A DNA stretch of 64,000 bases from Chara braunii (GCA_003427395.1 BFEA01000018.1:2256690-2320689); one strand, 5' to 3'; counted from the stretch's first letter, positions 11,030-22,021 are shown. The notes: generated by a model not told the origin, from the sequence alone. Program-made: numbers and translations.

Positions 11030-13000
11030 TCTGACGCAATGTGTGGACCGTTGCTGCACCATCATCGCGCGGTGACCTCGGCCTCCCCCCACTCCTCTCA
11101 GCCCGCAACCAACCCTCGGCACGTTTTTCTTTTTTTCCAACTCAATCAATCAATCAATTGGGATCCCCTTTAACTGATTGATCCGATAGGATATTGATCA
11201 AGATCCTATCAAATTAATTGATTTGATGGGATCCCGATTGATTGATTGATTGTATTGATTGATCGAGTGCAGGAGAAAAAAAGCAGAGGAGAGGGGGCAT
11301 TATTGCGTCGACAGCCGTGGCGAGAACGTGGGGATGTCCACGCGAGTGCAGCGGCTAGTGAGGACGCGGTATAACATGAAAGGAATGACGAAGATGAAGA
11401 GGAGGAGGAGGATAAGGCGGGGGAAGGATGACCGGAGGACAGCAGCAATGGGCAAAGACGACGAGGGCAACGTGGAGGACGAGGAGGTTGAGGAAGAAGA
11501 AGAAAAGTAGTAGGAGAAGGAAGACGGCCACAGTGCCCAAAAGGGCGACGCAGGGAATAGCCACGGCGAGGATGAGTACGAGAAGGAGGAGGAAGAGGTG
11601 AGCTAGACACTGTGGAGGAAGAAGAGGAGGAGGAGGAGGAGGATGCGGAGCGGGCCGAACCTCCGCCATCACCGCGCCGTAACCTCAACCCCCCCCCGAC
11701 ATTTTTTTTTTTTTTTTTAATCGATCAGTCAATCATTGTCAACCCATAAATGCAATCAATCAATGTCCCCTCCCCTCTGTGCTTGTTTTATCCCACAATC
11801 AATCAATCAATAAATCAATCAATTGACCAATCAATCAAGATAATCAATCAATCAATGAGTTGGGATCCCGTTGAATCAACTGATTCGATAGGATCTTGAT
11901 CTCAACATCCTATTGAATCAATCGAGTCAGCAGGATTTCCATTGATTGATTGATTGATTGATTATATCGATTGATTGATCAATTTATTTATTGATTGATT
12001 GATTGATTGATTGTGGGAAGAAACAAAGCAGAGAGGGGAGGGGACATTATCACATCGACAACCATAGCGAGAACGTGGGGATGGCGATACGGCTGCAGCA
12101 GTGAGGGAGGACGTGGCATAGGAGAATTGGATAACGAAAAGCGGGGGAGCGGAGGGGGAATTAGGAGGAGGAGGCGGCGGCCACAGCGATGATCAAGGAT
12201 GACAATGATGACACCGACGAGGAGGAAAAAAAGGGGAATAACGACGATGACGAAGAGGGTCCCATGGCGATGGACAAAGGGGAGGAGGAGGAGGAGGCGT
12301 AGGAGGACAAGGAGGTAGAAGAAGAAGACGAGGGGAGGGAGGATGAGGCGCAGGAGGGCGAAAAGGAAGACGAGGATGAGGAGGGAGAAGAGGAGGAGGA
12401 GGATAGGGAAGAGGAAGAGGAGTAGGACCAGGAGGAGGACGACGATGACAAAGAGGGTGCCATGGTGATGGACAAAGTGGAGGGGAAGGAGGAGACGAAG
12501 GAGGACAACGACGACGAGATGGACAAGGTAAAATAAGAAAACGTGGGGGAGGAGGACGAGGCGGAGGAGGAGGATGGGGAAGAGTAAAGAAAAGAGGAGG
12601 AGGAGGAGGATCGGGAGCGGGTCTCTCCTCCACCATCACCACACAGTCACATCAACCCCCCCCACGCTTTTTTTTTCATCAATCAATCAATCAATAATGT
12701 TGATCCCATCGAATCGATTGCTTCAACAGGATCTTGATATCAACCCAAATCCTATCGAATGAATCGATCCGATGGGAATGATTGATTGATTGATTGATTA
12801 ATCCATCCATCAATCAATAATGACGATCCCATCAAATCGATTGATTCAACAAGATCGTGATATCAACCAAGATACTGTCGAATCAGTCGATTCGATTCGA
12901 TGAGAATGATTGATATTGATTGATAGATTATTTGTAATCAATCCATCCATCCATCCATCAATCAATCAAATCAATCAATTAATCAATCAAAGTTAAGATC
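11030..13000. repeat. Macrosatellite of GGA-rich and CAAT-rich modules
   Basis: At least three irregular units repeat in one orientation. The anchor 'caccatcatcgcgcggtgac' and its relatives occur at 11057, 11665 and 12631. A second anchor 'gagaacgtggggatg' occurs at 11322 and 12068. Each unit runs: anchor, C-run and T-run, (CAAT)n, a 'gatcc.atcgaatc' palindromic core, (TTGA)n, the second anchor, then a GAG/GGA-rich tract. The unit length varies (about 608 then 967 bp) because the simple tracts expand differently. Long Ser/Pro/Leu or Glu/Arg frames here are by-products of the tracts. Confidence 0.7.
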
Positions 13001-13038
13001 CTGTCTCTTATACACATCTAGATGTGTATAAGAGACAG
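13001..13038. other. Nextera mate-pair junction adapter (assembly artefact)
   Basis: The 38 bp are two head-to-head Tn5 mosaic ends: CTGTCTCTTATACACATCT at 13001-13019 followed by its exact reverse complement at 13020-13038. This is the synthetic circularisation junction of Nextera mate-pair libraries. Sequence on either side of it need not be adjacent in the real genome. Confidence 0.97.
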
Positions 13039-13077
13039 GGGTTTGATCTCGCGACCTGCTTGTGTGTGTACAATTTA

Positions 13078-13262
13078 GCCACACGGGCTGGGTGCTGCCG
13101 CTGCCTCCATAAAAATGTGTCAGCCACTGTGATAGCCACATGGGCTGGGTGCCGGTGCCTTGATTAATATGTGCGCACACAGGCAGCCACTGTGACAGCT
13201 ACATGGACTCGGTGTCGGTGCTTCGATTGAAATGTGTGCTGGACAGACAGCCACTGTGACCA
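13078..13262. repeat. Tandem repeat, three units of about 57-66 bp
   Basis: Units begin at 13078, 13135 and 13197 with 'gccacacgggctgggtg' or a close variant. Each ends in 'cagccactgtga'. The units have diverged. The array begins just after the adapter. Confidence 0.75.
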
Positions 13263-13320
13263 CAATCTGTTAGTGGACAGATGGAATGTTTGGGTGTAAA
13301 TCGATCCGTCATGGGGACTG

Positions 13321-13580
13321 TTTTTTCTTCGTTTGTTTGTTAAAAGGGCGACGGCCTCGAGATGTCATATCATTGAAGCTGATTGAACCAAAAAAAAAAG
13401 AAAAAAAAAAAAGAAAAAAAAAAACGGAAAAAAAAGTTGATCGAACCGACCGGCTGCAGGTAATTCAGAGTTATTTTTTATTCTGGTCGTCTGATCGTAT
13501 CTGGGTTCGAACTTGGGTCAGTATTTGTGCAGTTTCTGGGTGTACCAACTGAGCTAGGCCCGTTGGTTCCTGGGAGCTGA
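13321..13580 (-). mobile_element. tRNA-derived SINE family 1, copy at 13.4 kb
   Basis: Read on the minus strand, the head contains 'agctcagttggtacacc' (A box) and 'gttcgaacccagatac' (B box). The body follows, ending 'gaggccgtcgccctttt'. The same head, body and tail recur at 20.5-21.05, 58.03-58.20 and 58.55-58.74 kb and partly at 30.05-30.17 and 57.24-57.40 kb. A 50-bp A-rich insertion (13389-13438) interrupts this copy. Confidence 0.8.
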
Positions 13581-13589
13581 TTTTTTTTT

Positions 13590-14325
13590 TGGGGGGGGGG
13601 NAAAAAAAAAAAAAAAAAAGAGGAATGGGAGGGGAAATTAGGAGTAGGGAGGAGGAGGAGGAGGGCGATGGTGACGACTTGAGGGACAACGAGGTATACG
13701 CCGCCGCCCAAATCCAAAGAAGAAGAGGAAGTGGAGGAGGAGGAGGAGGAAGACGAGGACGACAGGGGTAAAGAGAAAGAGAAGGACGAGGAGGAGGATT
13801 GGGAAGAGGAGGAGGAGGAGGAGGAGGAGGAGGAGGAGGAGGAGGGCGAGGAAGAGGAGGAGGAGGAGGAGGAGAAGGACGAGGAGAAGGAGGAGGGCGA
13901 GGAGGAGGAGGAGGACACCGAGGTAGAAGGAGATGGGGGGAGGCGACGGAGGAGGAGGAGAAGGATGAGGAGGAGGAGGGCGAGGAGGAGGAGGACACAG
14001 GTGGGGGGAGGCAGAGGAGGAGAAGGAGGAGGAGAAAGAGGAGGAGAAAGAAGCAGAGGAGATGAAGGACGAGGAGGAGGAGGAGGAGGAAAAAGAGGAG
14101 GACGAGGAAGAAGAAGAGGTGGATGAGGAGGAGGAGAGAAAGGACCGGGACGACGAGGACGGGGAGGACGGGGAGGAAGAGGAAGAGGAGGAGGAGGAGG
14201 AGGAAGATGAGGAAGAGGAAAACGAAGAGGAGGAGGACGAGGAGGAGGAGGAAAAAGAAGAAGAGGAGGACGAGGAAGAAGAAGAGGACGACGAGGAGGA
14301 GAGAAAGGACCGGGACTACGGTTAG
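13590..14325. repeat. GGA/GAA-rich tract with single-N junction
   Basis: A long purine-rich tract with (GAG)n and (GGA)n runs, giving chance poly-Glu or Gly/Arg frames. A G-run joins an A-run through a single N at 13601, which suggests imperfect gap filling. Confidence 0.75.
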
Positions 14326-15330
14326 GCTTTGATTGAGAATTGAAAACCCATCAAAATTGGTTGTGAGACGGCGCACTGTAAAAATAGGGGTAAAAAGTTA
14401 TTTTATCTATAGAAACGTTTATGCCCAATGGATTATTGGAACCATATTGATGTAAAGCAGCAATATGATGAAAACTAGCACCTGCAATTATAAAAGTAAG
14501 TAATGAAGACCGAAAAAACGATTGTTAACCTAAACCATCTCACTGCTGATATGGCTCGGCTTCCAAACCATTCGTGAGACTTTCGCCTCATCTGACTCTT
14601 CTCGTAATCTATATTCATATTTGCTCTTTCTTATGGTGTGGAATTTATTCAAATGTTTATGTAACCTAAGTCTCTAGTAAACTACGTCACCATCAAATGG
14701 ACTCATGGTGGAACAAACCACTTCGTGTTTGCAACTCTTTTTTATCCAACTCAATCGAATGAGATTGAACTGGCGCCGTTGTCACTTCGTGGCCTTGGAC
14801 ATGTAAGAGTCATACAAAACCCAAATGTCTCTGTATTTCTTACCGTGAAAACTAAGTCCATGAAAACCATGTCCATGGGCTCATCAATAGAGTTGCTCCG
14901 TCCAAGAAATAAGAGGAAACACTTCTTTCGCAAACTCGTTTTGTAATACAATCTCACAAAGGTTCGCTGCACACAGACTCATCAGCGCTTTGGCTCCGTT
15001 GATTTCAGGTTGGGGAAACGACCATCGTTCTCTTAAGTTAAGAAAGGCCTCCTTATCTATCGGGAGTGGTATGCTCGGGCGCTGTTTAACATGATAAAGA
15101 AAGCGACCTCTGTGCAACCCATCTCTGATCGGCCTAGGCTCGCCATCTACGTGCTCGGTGTGAATGGACCTTATTGTTTGGCCAAACAGATTTGTAACTT
15201 GGTACATGATATTTGTCCGCAAAGCTAGAGCTTGGCGATAAAGTTAAATTCTTGTCTGCATTTATCAATCTTGGAAAACCAATAATACGATGGAAGCACC
15301 TGTATCTGATATAATAAAACACCTGAGTAG
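14326..15330. other. Low-repeat stretch with one possible coding fragment
   Basis: This kilobase lacks simple repeats or transposon ends. Its only notable content is the minus-strand frame listed separately at 14884-15222. Confidence 0.4.
14884..15222 (-). CDS. Uncharacterised 112-codon open frame
   Basis: The predicted peptide has ordinary, non-repetitive composition, including 'RPIRDGLHRGRFLYHVKQ' and 'EINGAKALMSLCAANLCEI'. It stops at about 14884. It could be an exon or a retroelement remnant. I see no recognised domain, signal peptide or membrane segment, and no clear splice sites. The chance of a spurious frame is considerable. Confidence 0.25.
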   Translation of the reverse strand: MRTNIMYQVTNLFGQTIRSIHTEHVDGEPRPIRDGLHRGRFLYHVKQRPSIPLPIDKEAFLNLRERWSFPQPEINGAKALMSLCAANLCEIVLQNEFAKEVFPLISWTEQLY

Positions 15331-16060
15331 ATAACGAGGACGACGAGGATCCCACAAAGGACTAGGAGGAGTAGGAGGAGGACGAGAAGCACAAGGACGA
15401 GGAGGAGGAAGAAAAGGAGGAGAATGAGGAACAAAAGGAGGAGGAGGAAGACGGGAGGATTTGCAGGAGGACGAGAGGAGAACCAAAAGGTGGAAGAGGA
15501 GGAGGACGAGGAGGAGGAGGAGGTGGAGGACGGAGGAAAGGAAACTCATCTTGCACAGGCAGACGATGGCGAGTGGGTTGCAACCGCTGGGCGTTGGAGT
15601 CCGACAACTACAACGTCGAACTCCGCCGACGGGGCAGGACCAAGTCGAGCACGCGAGAAAGCTGCAATGCCTCGGAATTCAAATTTGACTTCGGCCCAAT
15701 CCAGGGCGTTAATCTCGACGAGTCGACGACCCGGATCGGGCCATTTTCATCTGCAGTTTTCGGGGCCCCACCGGCCTAAAAAAAAAATTCATTCGGTCCC
15801 CCCCCTTCGCCCCTGGCCGCTTCCCAACCTCACGACGCCCGATTCCTCATGGAAGTGCCCACCTATTTTCCCCACCGATTGGACCGAGGGGCCCAGGTGG
15901 ACGACCGACCGGTTGTCCGATCGAACAGTACAGGACGGTCAAGGGGGGGTGCGGACGTCCGATCCGGTAACGTAATTTTAAAATATATAATTGTTGCTTC
16001 TAGCGTTACAGGGTGTGCCGTTCTTCAAGGACATTTATTCCCAGGCTTGCCACCATAGCA
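15330..16060. repeat. GGA-rich tract followed by GC-rich unique-looking DNA
   Basis: 15330-15540 is another (GGA)n/(GAG)n tract. 15540-15990 is GC-rich with many 'cga' and 'ccg' motifs, similar in style to the left part of the hAT-like element at 38.46 kb, though I could not align the two convincingly. A 183-codon frame spans both parts but consists largely of tract-derived Glu/Arg at its start. Confidence 0.4.
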
Positions 16061-16061
16061 A

Positions 16062-16690
16062 AACCTCTTCAAGAGAGAGATAAGGGGTTCACTCAGATGA
16101 CAAGAAACGTAGAGACGCCAAGTATTTTACATGTGATGTTGAAAAATTAAAGATAGATTTCGCAAACACACACCCTATTTTGATAACAAAGCCAAAGAAC
16201 CTTTTACTATTGAAGCAAATGGAGGACCAGTAGCACTTGGCGGTGTATAAACAGAAGAGGATGAAAGCGGTAAAGAGAGACTTTTAAGATTAGAGAGCAG
16301 AAGAATAGACAACACACAAGGCTACACTTAGTGCAAAAAGGAGTTGCTTGTTATAATTCACTTCCTAAGAGTTCTCAAACATTATGTTACGGGAATAAAA
16401 TTTGTGTCAACAATGGATTCAACTTCAGTGTTGGAAGCAATACGTAAGTACCAACGAGTGTATTCCATTGCAATCGATGGATAACATATAATGTTAAATT
16501 CATGATTTCATCGCACAAAAGTTTCCCACAAACGATGGATAACCACCTTCATAGAGGCAATTGGGATGAGGAGGAAGTGGCAGAAGTACCCCCTAGGGTC
16601 AATGTCTTTCTTCTTCAAGAGGAATCAAACAAAATGCCCCGAGGAAGCATTATTACTACGACTAAAGTTGCCACTCAAAGACAAAGATGA
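16062..16690 (+). pseudogene. Ty3-type retrotransposon RNase H remnant
   Basis: The plus strand encodes a recognisable but broken RNase H segment: 'EPFTIEANGGPVALGGV', a stop, 'ESGKERLLRLESRRI', a stop after 'NTQGYT', then 'CKKELLVIIHFLRVLKHYV' and 'MDSTSVLEAI'. This order (T/N-D-G-G start, 'ALGGV', 'SR', 'KKELLxIIHxLR', 'D.T') matches the RNase H that follows reverse transcriptase in Ty3/gypsy polyproteins. In-frame stops mark it as dead. The upstream frame from 16062 ('ERDKGFTQMTRN') may be the end of the reverse transcriptase. A 63-codon frame at 16502-16690 ('NWDEEEVAEVPPRVNVF') may continue the polyprotein. Confidence 0.65.
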
Positions 16691-16699
16691 TTGGGAAAA

Positions 16700-17800
16700 A
16701 TTTATAACTTCTTTTTTTTTTTTTTAACACAAACACTCACTCGAGCCCCATCTATTTTGGGGCCCGACAATTCAGCTACTTATCACTGACAAGCATGAGT
16801 TAGACGATGAGAAAGGCAGCTTTGCATGCCCACTAGACCCCCAGGGCAGCGAGCCCTTATTCTCCTATAAAAGGGGACAGTTCACCATTTATGTGCTCGG
16901 ATTTCTCTAGCCAGGAGACGCCCAGCACACCCACATGTTCAGGGGAAATCTGAGCCACGATCATCAGCCACCTCTATATTCGAACGTTGCTCTTCCCTCC
17001 TGAACTCTGCCACACTTCATGCGGCGGCCACATCAATTTACTATGGTTCAACGAAAAACCCTTGCAATTCGAATACGACATCCACCCTACTTCTTTTAAA
17101 GTTATTATCTTTAATTGACGTCCCATAACCCGACCCTCCACAAATTCATCACAATATTCATATCATAAAAATCTGTCATTATGTATTCAGCATGTCATTC
17201 CGAACTCTACCACTTTGCACCATCTCGAACCCATAACATCATCTATCAGTACCTTTGCTCCGTAAACATTTGAGATGATATCCGAAAGCAACGCCTCTGA
17301 GTCAACCAAGGAGATCCCATAGACCCCAGCCCGACACTCACTGTACCCAAGTTATACCCTGCATATCCTGCCCAAAAAAGACCAATGCTATTGTACAATG
17401 GTACTACAACCCCATTCACATCCTATCATTCGTAGCCGTATTATCTCGCTAACTAATGTATTCGTTGCACGTACATTATCTTACACTAAATCTCTGCCAT
17501 TGCGGTCTAAGCTGCTCATTCTCGATTATCATCCGCCAACTCCTTGTGGCCATATCTCGCTTTCACCCCAATCCAACCCACTCCCTACTCTCCAGTTGGT
17601 TCTCTTCCCCTGTTAGTCTAATAATCGTTCTAGTCCCGACTCGCTTATTGTTTTCCATTCTGATTCCCGTTGCCTTGCGACACCTATGACGAGCGGCCTT
17701 CGCTCTCCTATGCAGAAGATTCTGTTTTGTATTAGCTCTGTTTCATAGCTCAGCAGGATTCCAACGTGCCTTTGCAAGCTTCCAAGTTAACCAATGCAAT
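16700..17800. other. Possible retroelement flank, otherwise unrecognised
   Basis: Downstream of the RNase H remnant lies a poly-T run (16713-16725), a TATA-like site at 16866 and then pyrimidine-rich DNA. The TATA-like site may belong to a long terminal repeat, but I found no second copy within the window. Confidence 0.3.
16866..16873 (+). promoter_or_regulatory. TATA-box-like motif
   Basis: The octamer TATAAAAG sits in a C-rich context ('ctcctataaaaggggac') and is followed within 100 bp by a pyrimidine-rich region. It resembles a retrotransposon or plant core promoter. No transcript evidence exists here. Confidence 0.25.
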
Positions 17801-17821
17801 GCTAGGAACAGTTTCCACGCT

Positions 17822-20380
17822 CTAAAAAACAGGGAGCTTTCCGTCAATAAGCTCTGTGGCTGGAGGTGTCTTCTTTGAACACAGGCTGCACTGGCGTGTC
17901 TGAGTGCAGCCTTCACCGCCACTCTTATGGTTGCTATCGCTGCCTCCTCTCACCACCACACATCTCGTAACCTGGATTCCCTGGCATACTGCCTGTTTGC
18001 TCCCCATGCTTTCGCACCACAGCGTCAGTAGAGACCCAGAAAGCTGCCTTCGCTTTTGGTGTTCCTTCTAAATCTAATATCTATGAATTTCATCTCTACA
18101 CTAGAAATTCCACTTTCCTCTATCTTACTCCAGTGAACCGGTTTTGAAGGCATTCCACCAGTTGAGCTGGCGATCACTTTATTGTTGTCTGCTCTCTTTT
18201 TTCTCTCTAATGGGCCTGAAAAGGATGCCCTGCGGTGCAAGCAGGTCTTTAGTAAGCAGGGTAAGGCTTGTCATCTCTTGCTCCCACCGTTCCCAAAAAG
18301 CGAACAATATATTTGCACTGCACGAACAAATGCAGATTGTTTCTTCCTCCCGAAAGCGCGTCCGACATTTAGCGTCATGATACTGAGATTTTGTCGACTG
18401 TCATTCCATTGTTGCAACTGCGAGGTGCACTCTTATCGACAGGCGACCAGCCTGTTTCTGGAAAGTACCCCTGTCACTTCTCGGTTTTATACGGCCTGAT
18501 TTTTTTATTTTTATTTTTTACAAAACAACCCCCTCCAGTGCCTGTTAAGTTTTACTCCTCCATCAAAAAAAAAAAAAAGTTTTACTCCTCCAACCAGAAC
18601 TTCTCTTTCCATCAGAACCGGCGTGAATTGTTCCTCCCTTACTCTAGTTGGAAGGTTGTAGGGGTGTCATCCCAGGGCTCAGGGCATGTCCTGTGCCGAT
18701 CACCTGCAAGCTTTCCCCTATCAACCACCTCTCGCTTGCCTCCTCTTCAATCCGCGTGACGTGACCGATCGCACAGTCCACAAATCAATTCTTCCTGTCC
18801 CGTGCAAGGATCGAGGTCCATCCTCCCCCATTCACCTGTTCTCCTATTCATGCGTATCTCCTACACCCATTCCTTTGAGATGGCTGCAACAATGGCGTGC
18901 AGCCTCTGGTTCTTCGCCACTTGGTGCCGTGGTGTTAACAACACATCCTCTCCCTCCTTCCAACCGCCTGCGGTTCTGTAACTTCTGTCCCATAACTGAC
19001 TTATCGTGCTGATTCCGCATCTCAGCCATCAACAGCCAAAAACTCCTCATCTACTGGGCCATGAGAATGGGCTCGCTGTCCACATCTCGGATTGCCGATT
19101 TTCGATTAGATTGTTGATCGAGCGGTGGCTGCTGCTCTTATCAGCACTCCTAGCACCGTCTCGGGCTGTTGTAACAAAAAAAAAAAAAGAAAAAAAAAAA
19201 AGGAAATCTGTTCCCGTCTTAGGTTTCGTATCCGTGGGTTCAGTTCCCTCCAGTTCGTTAATATCGCGGCCCACACTGTTTGCTTCTTGAGAGCAGTCAG
19301 GACTAAGTCGTTTACTTTTAAGCAGGCAATACGACACCATATGCAGTGGAGTTCTTAAGGTGACTGCAATTCACTCATAACCAGTGCTGTTGTGCCTGAT
19401 CTCTGGAGTCCGCAGCCAGATATCTCTGCGTGTGCTCTGCTTGCGATGCAGAAGCCTAGGTTCTTGGGTTCATAATACGTAAAGTCTTAAGCCACCATCT
19501 CATTTGGGCTGTATTCAGCTTGGACCGGCCCACTGTGGCGATGCCTTCCTCCCCAGTCAATCTCCCTGACCACAAAAATGTTGCCTCCGTGATTCCGAGA
19601 AATCCAAAGGTTCGCCTTCGAGGCATATACACGGCTGCCACATACCGCGATACTGAGAGGGTGGCGTTATTAAACCACCAGTACTTGGCCCAGCTATCTA
19701 TGCCGAGCCTGGAATGCCCCTGCGCGCCGATTTCCGCCGAAGCGCCGAGGCACCGTTTCGAAATTGTTTTGGCTGGCGGTTCCAGCCATTGAGGTCCGGT
19801 ACCCCGAAGCCCTAAGGGCGCGGCGCGTTAACGGAAAAGCACCGCGGCCGATAGCAGGGCCAAGTACTGGTGGTTTAACAGGTCAAAAAAAACAAAAACA
19901 AAAACAAAAAAAACTTTGCCCTTGACGCCCGCGAGAGAGCATTTCCCCCACCTCTGCATTCTCCTAATGACTTCAGTGGCTATCTCCTTTGTTTGTGTAA
20001 CACCCACTTCCTCCGCCGCCTAATAGATTCATACTAATTCATAATGTTCAAACTTCGCAATGACCGCCACTGTATCTTCCACAAAAGCAGTACACTCGAT
20101 TCCATCTCCGAAGAATTGAAGACAACCCCACTGATTTTCTAGCTGGCGCTAATCATCTTGTCGAGAACTCGAGGTGCTCGACGTACATGACGTACAGGGT
20201 CAGGCCCATTGCCCACCCTTGCCTAACTGATCTCAACACCTCGGCCGATTCAGAGCGTCGGTGACCATCGACTTGAACCGCCGCAGTTGAAGCGCACAGC
20301 AGCACAAGTGTAAAATTAGTAATTACCGCTCTGAACGCATTTTTTACCGAAGCCTGTTCATTTTTTACCCTAGCCATTCA
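17822..20380 (-). mobile_element. Decayed LINE with RT and zf-RVT remnants (LINE-B)
   Basis: The minus-strand frame at 20153-20377 reads 'FRAVITNFTLVLLCAS', then 'VDGHR' and 'SVRQGWAMGLTLYVMYVEH', matching the conserved LINE reverse-transcriptase block 'SVRQGCPLSPLLY'. About 60 bp later (20074-20085) comes 'FVED' in place of the YxDD catalytic motif. Then 'GFLGI' and 'QMRWWLKTLRIM' (19456-19641) match the thumb region. After other frame changes 'CRTRF...EEETICICSCSANILFAFWERW' (about 18400-18250) is a degenerate zf-RVT. Many stops mark it as long dead. It is interrupted by a TTAA-flanked MITE at 19670-19878. Confidence 0.65.
19670..19878. mobile_element. TTAA-flanked MITE inserted in LINE-B
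   Basis: The sequence between the two TTAA sites starts ACCACCAGTACTTGGCCC and ends with its reverse complement. The inverted repeats extend, with one mismatch, to about 28 bp ('..agctatc'/'gatagc..'). TTAA at 19670-19673 and 19875-19878 is either a target duplication, as for piggyBac-type elements, or part of the inverted repeat. The GC-rich interior, about 150 bp, has no coding capacity. Confidence 0.75.
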
Positions 20381-20517
20381 TTTTTTACCCTAGCCAGGAA
20401 TTGCCATCTAACCATCTAACCTTGTAATAGGCTTTTCGAAAATCTAGTGAGATCTACCGTCTTCACCTAAAATAAAATGCCATGTCATTCTACAATCCTT
20501 TTTTACCCCGTTTAAGG

Positions 20518-21051
20518 GGGACGGCCTTGAGATACCATTCATCAAAGTGACCGGCCGCAGGTAATTCAGAAGTATCGGATGGAAATCGATTCCACTCATC
20601 TAGTTTCATCGGGATTCAAACTTGGGTCTGTATGTCAACAGTTCGTGGCTGTACCAACTGAGCTAAGCTCGTTGGTTCGTCTCCTGCAATCCAAGTCGAG
20701 CCGGGAATGTAGGGCATCTGGACATTATTACGATGCCTCCATTCATCGAAGTGACCGGCCGCAGGTAATTCAGAAGTATTGGATGGAAATCGATTCCACT
20801 CATCTACAGTCTTCCCCCGAATACAACGTACGGTCATTATAGCCGAATTTAGACTGAAAGATGGTCCAAATTCAGCTATAATGACCGTGCATTGTATTCG
20901 CGGGAAGACTGTAGTTTCATCAGGATTCGAACTTGGGTCTGTACGTCAACCGTTCATGGCTGTACCAACTGAGATAAGCTCGTTGCTTCGCCTCCTGCAA
21001 TCCTAGTCGAGCCAGGAAGTGCAGGGCATCTGGACAGTAATATGATGCCTC
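20518..21051 (-). mobile_element. Two tandem copies of SINE family 1
   Basis: Unit 1 (about 20535-20738) and unit 2 (about 20739-21051) share the whole run from 'ccattcatc.aagtgaccgg' through 'gcatctggaca'. Minus-strand heads carry 'agctcagttggtacagcca' and a B box. Unit 2 is interrupted by a 105-bp MITE plus a duplicated TA. Without it both units are about 205 bp. The tail 'cttgagat' plus 'aagggggacggc' (20515-20535) is present only before unit 1, so the second unit arose by tandem duplication and not by independent insertion. Confidence 0.85.
20805..20913. mobile_element. pogo/Tc1-mariner-like MITE, copy P1
   Basis: The body 20807-20911 (105 bp) has inverted ends CAGTCTTCCCCCGAATACAA and, reverse-complemented, CAGTCTTCCCGCGAATACAA. 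The flanking TA is doubled (20805-20806 and 20912-20913). The paralogous empty site in the neighbouring SINE unit (20601-20602) has a single TA. CAGT ends plus a TA duplication identify the Tc1/mariner superfamily, with ends resembling pogo/Tigger elements. Confidence 0.9.
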
Positions 21052-21830
21052 AAGGGACCAGACGGATAAGGTACATGATGAAAATGAGAAAGAATTTGTA
21101 AAGATGTGCAGAGGCAAAGCGAAACGACAGCTAGGTGAAGATCTTCACAAATTCTCGCTCATTTTCGTCGTGTACCTCATCCCTAGGAGCAGATATTGAC
21201 AAATTCTCTCTCATTTCCTGTCATGAAGAAAGACAGGAAAATAAGCTAGGTGCAGATCTTTAAAGCGAAACAAAACGAGCCAAGTCCAAAGCGAATAGGG
21301 CTTCCAACACCCCACCCCAAGGATGTTGGAGTTCTCTCTTTCCGGGGGAAATTCTTGTTGGTTCTCCTTCTGTACTGTACCGCCGAGGCCACAGAGTACC
21401 ATGCAGGCCAAATTGTACAATCCCCACCCCTTATAAGAACCCACAGTCAGATCACCCACTCCAGACGGCGACACTCAACCCATATAATATCACCCAGGCC
21501 ACATAATATCACCCACTCCACCAAGTACCACGCCCTAGTGGTGACCTGGTGTAGTCTTCTTTTTGTGCTTGGTCAGAGTCAAATATGTGTGCGTTTTTGA
21601 AGTACGTAGTGGTTCTCCGGCTTCATGGGTCAGAGTAAAATTGTAGCCTTATTGAACACTCGCAGGTTTCAACAAACCTTATGTAACAGACAGCAGACTG
21701 GTCCTAAGTCTTGGTTGGTGCAAGTCAGGCCCATCGTCTCAAGTCCTGATCTCTCAGTTTGCACCGCACTGGTGGGGCCAATGGACATGCCTTATGGCAG
21801 GCAACCGTACAGTGTACGCTTTGTTTTGAC
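21052..21830. other. No recognised gene
   Basis: Short direct repeats ('agatcttcacaaattctcgctc' and 'agatattgacaaattctctctc', 21138-21215) and two 'cacataatatcaccca' motifs near 21480-21515 are the only structure. No coding signal is seen. Confidence 0.4.
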
Positions 21831-22021
21831 GTTCGAACCTAGGCTACCAGAGTGGCCCGGGGTCACTTGCCCGGCCGGGCCAAAAACAATAAAAATAAAT
21901 AAAAATAAAAAAATTATTTTTAAAACTTGTTATTTTTTTCTAAATTTCGTACAGAAATTCGATGTGACCCTGAGGCAAAAGTTGTTCACTTTATTTTTCT
22001 GCATAACATAGTTTTTTTTTC

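Noticed and set aside
13471-14376. 301-codon Leu/Pro/Ser minus-strand frame and poly-Glu plus-strand frames
   Set aside because: They are produced by the GGA/GAG tract and run through a single-N junction.
15540-15990. Second copy of the 38.46-kb hAT-like element in reverse
   Set aside because: GC-rich style and a neighbouring purine tract are similar, but I could not find matching ends or an 8-bp duplication.
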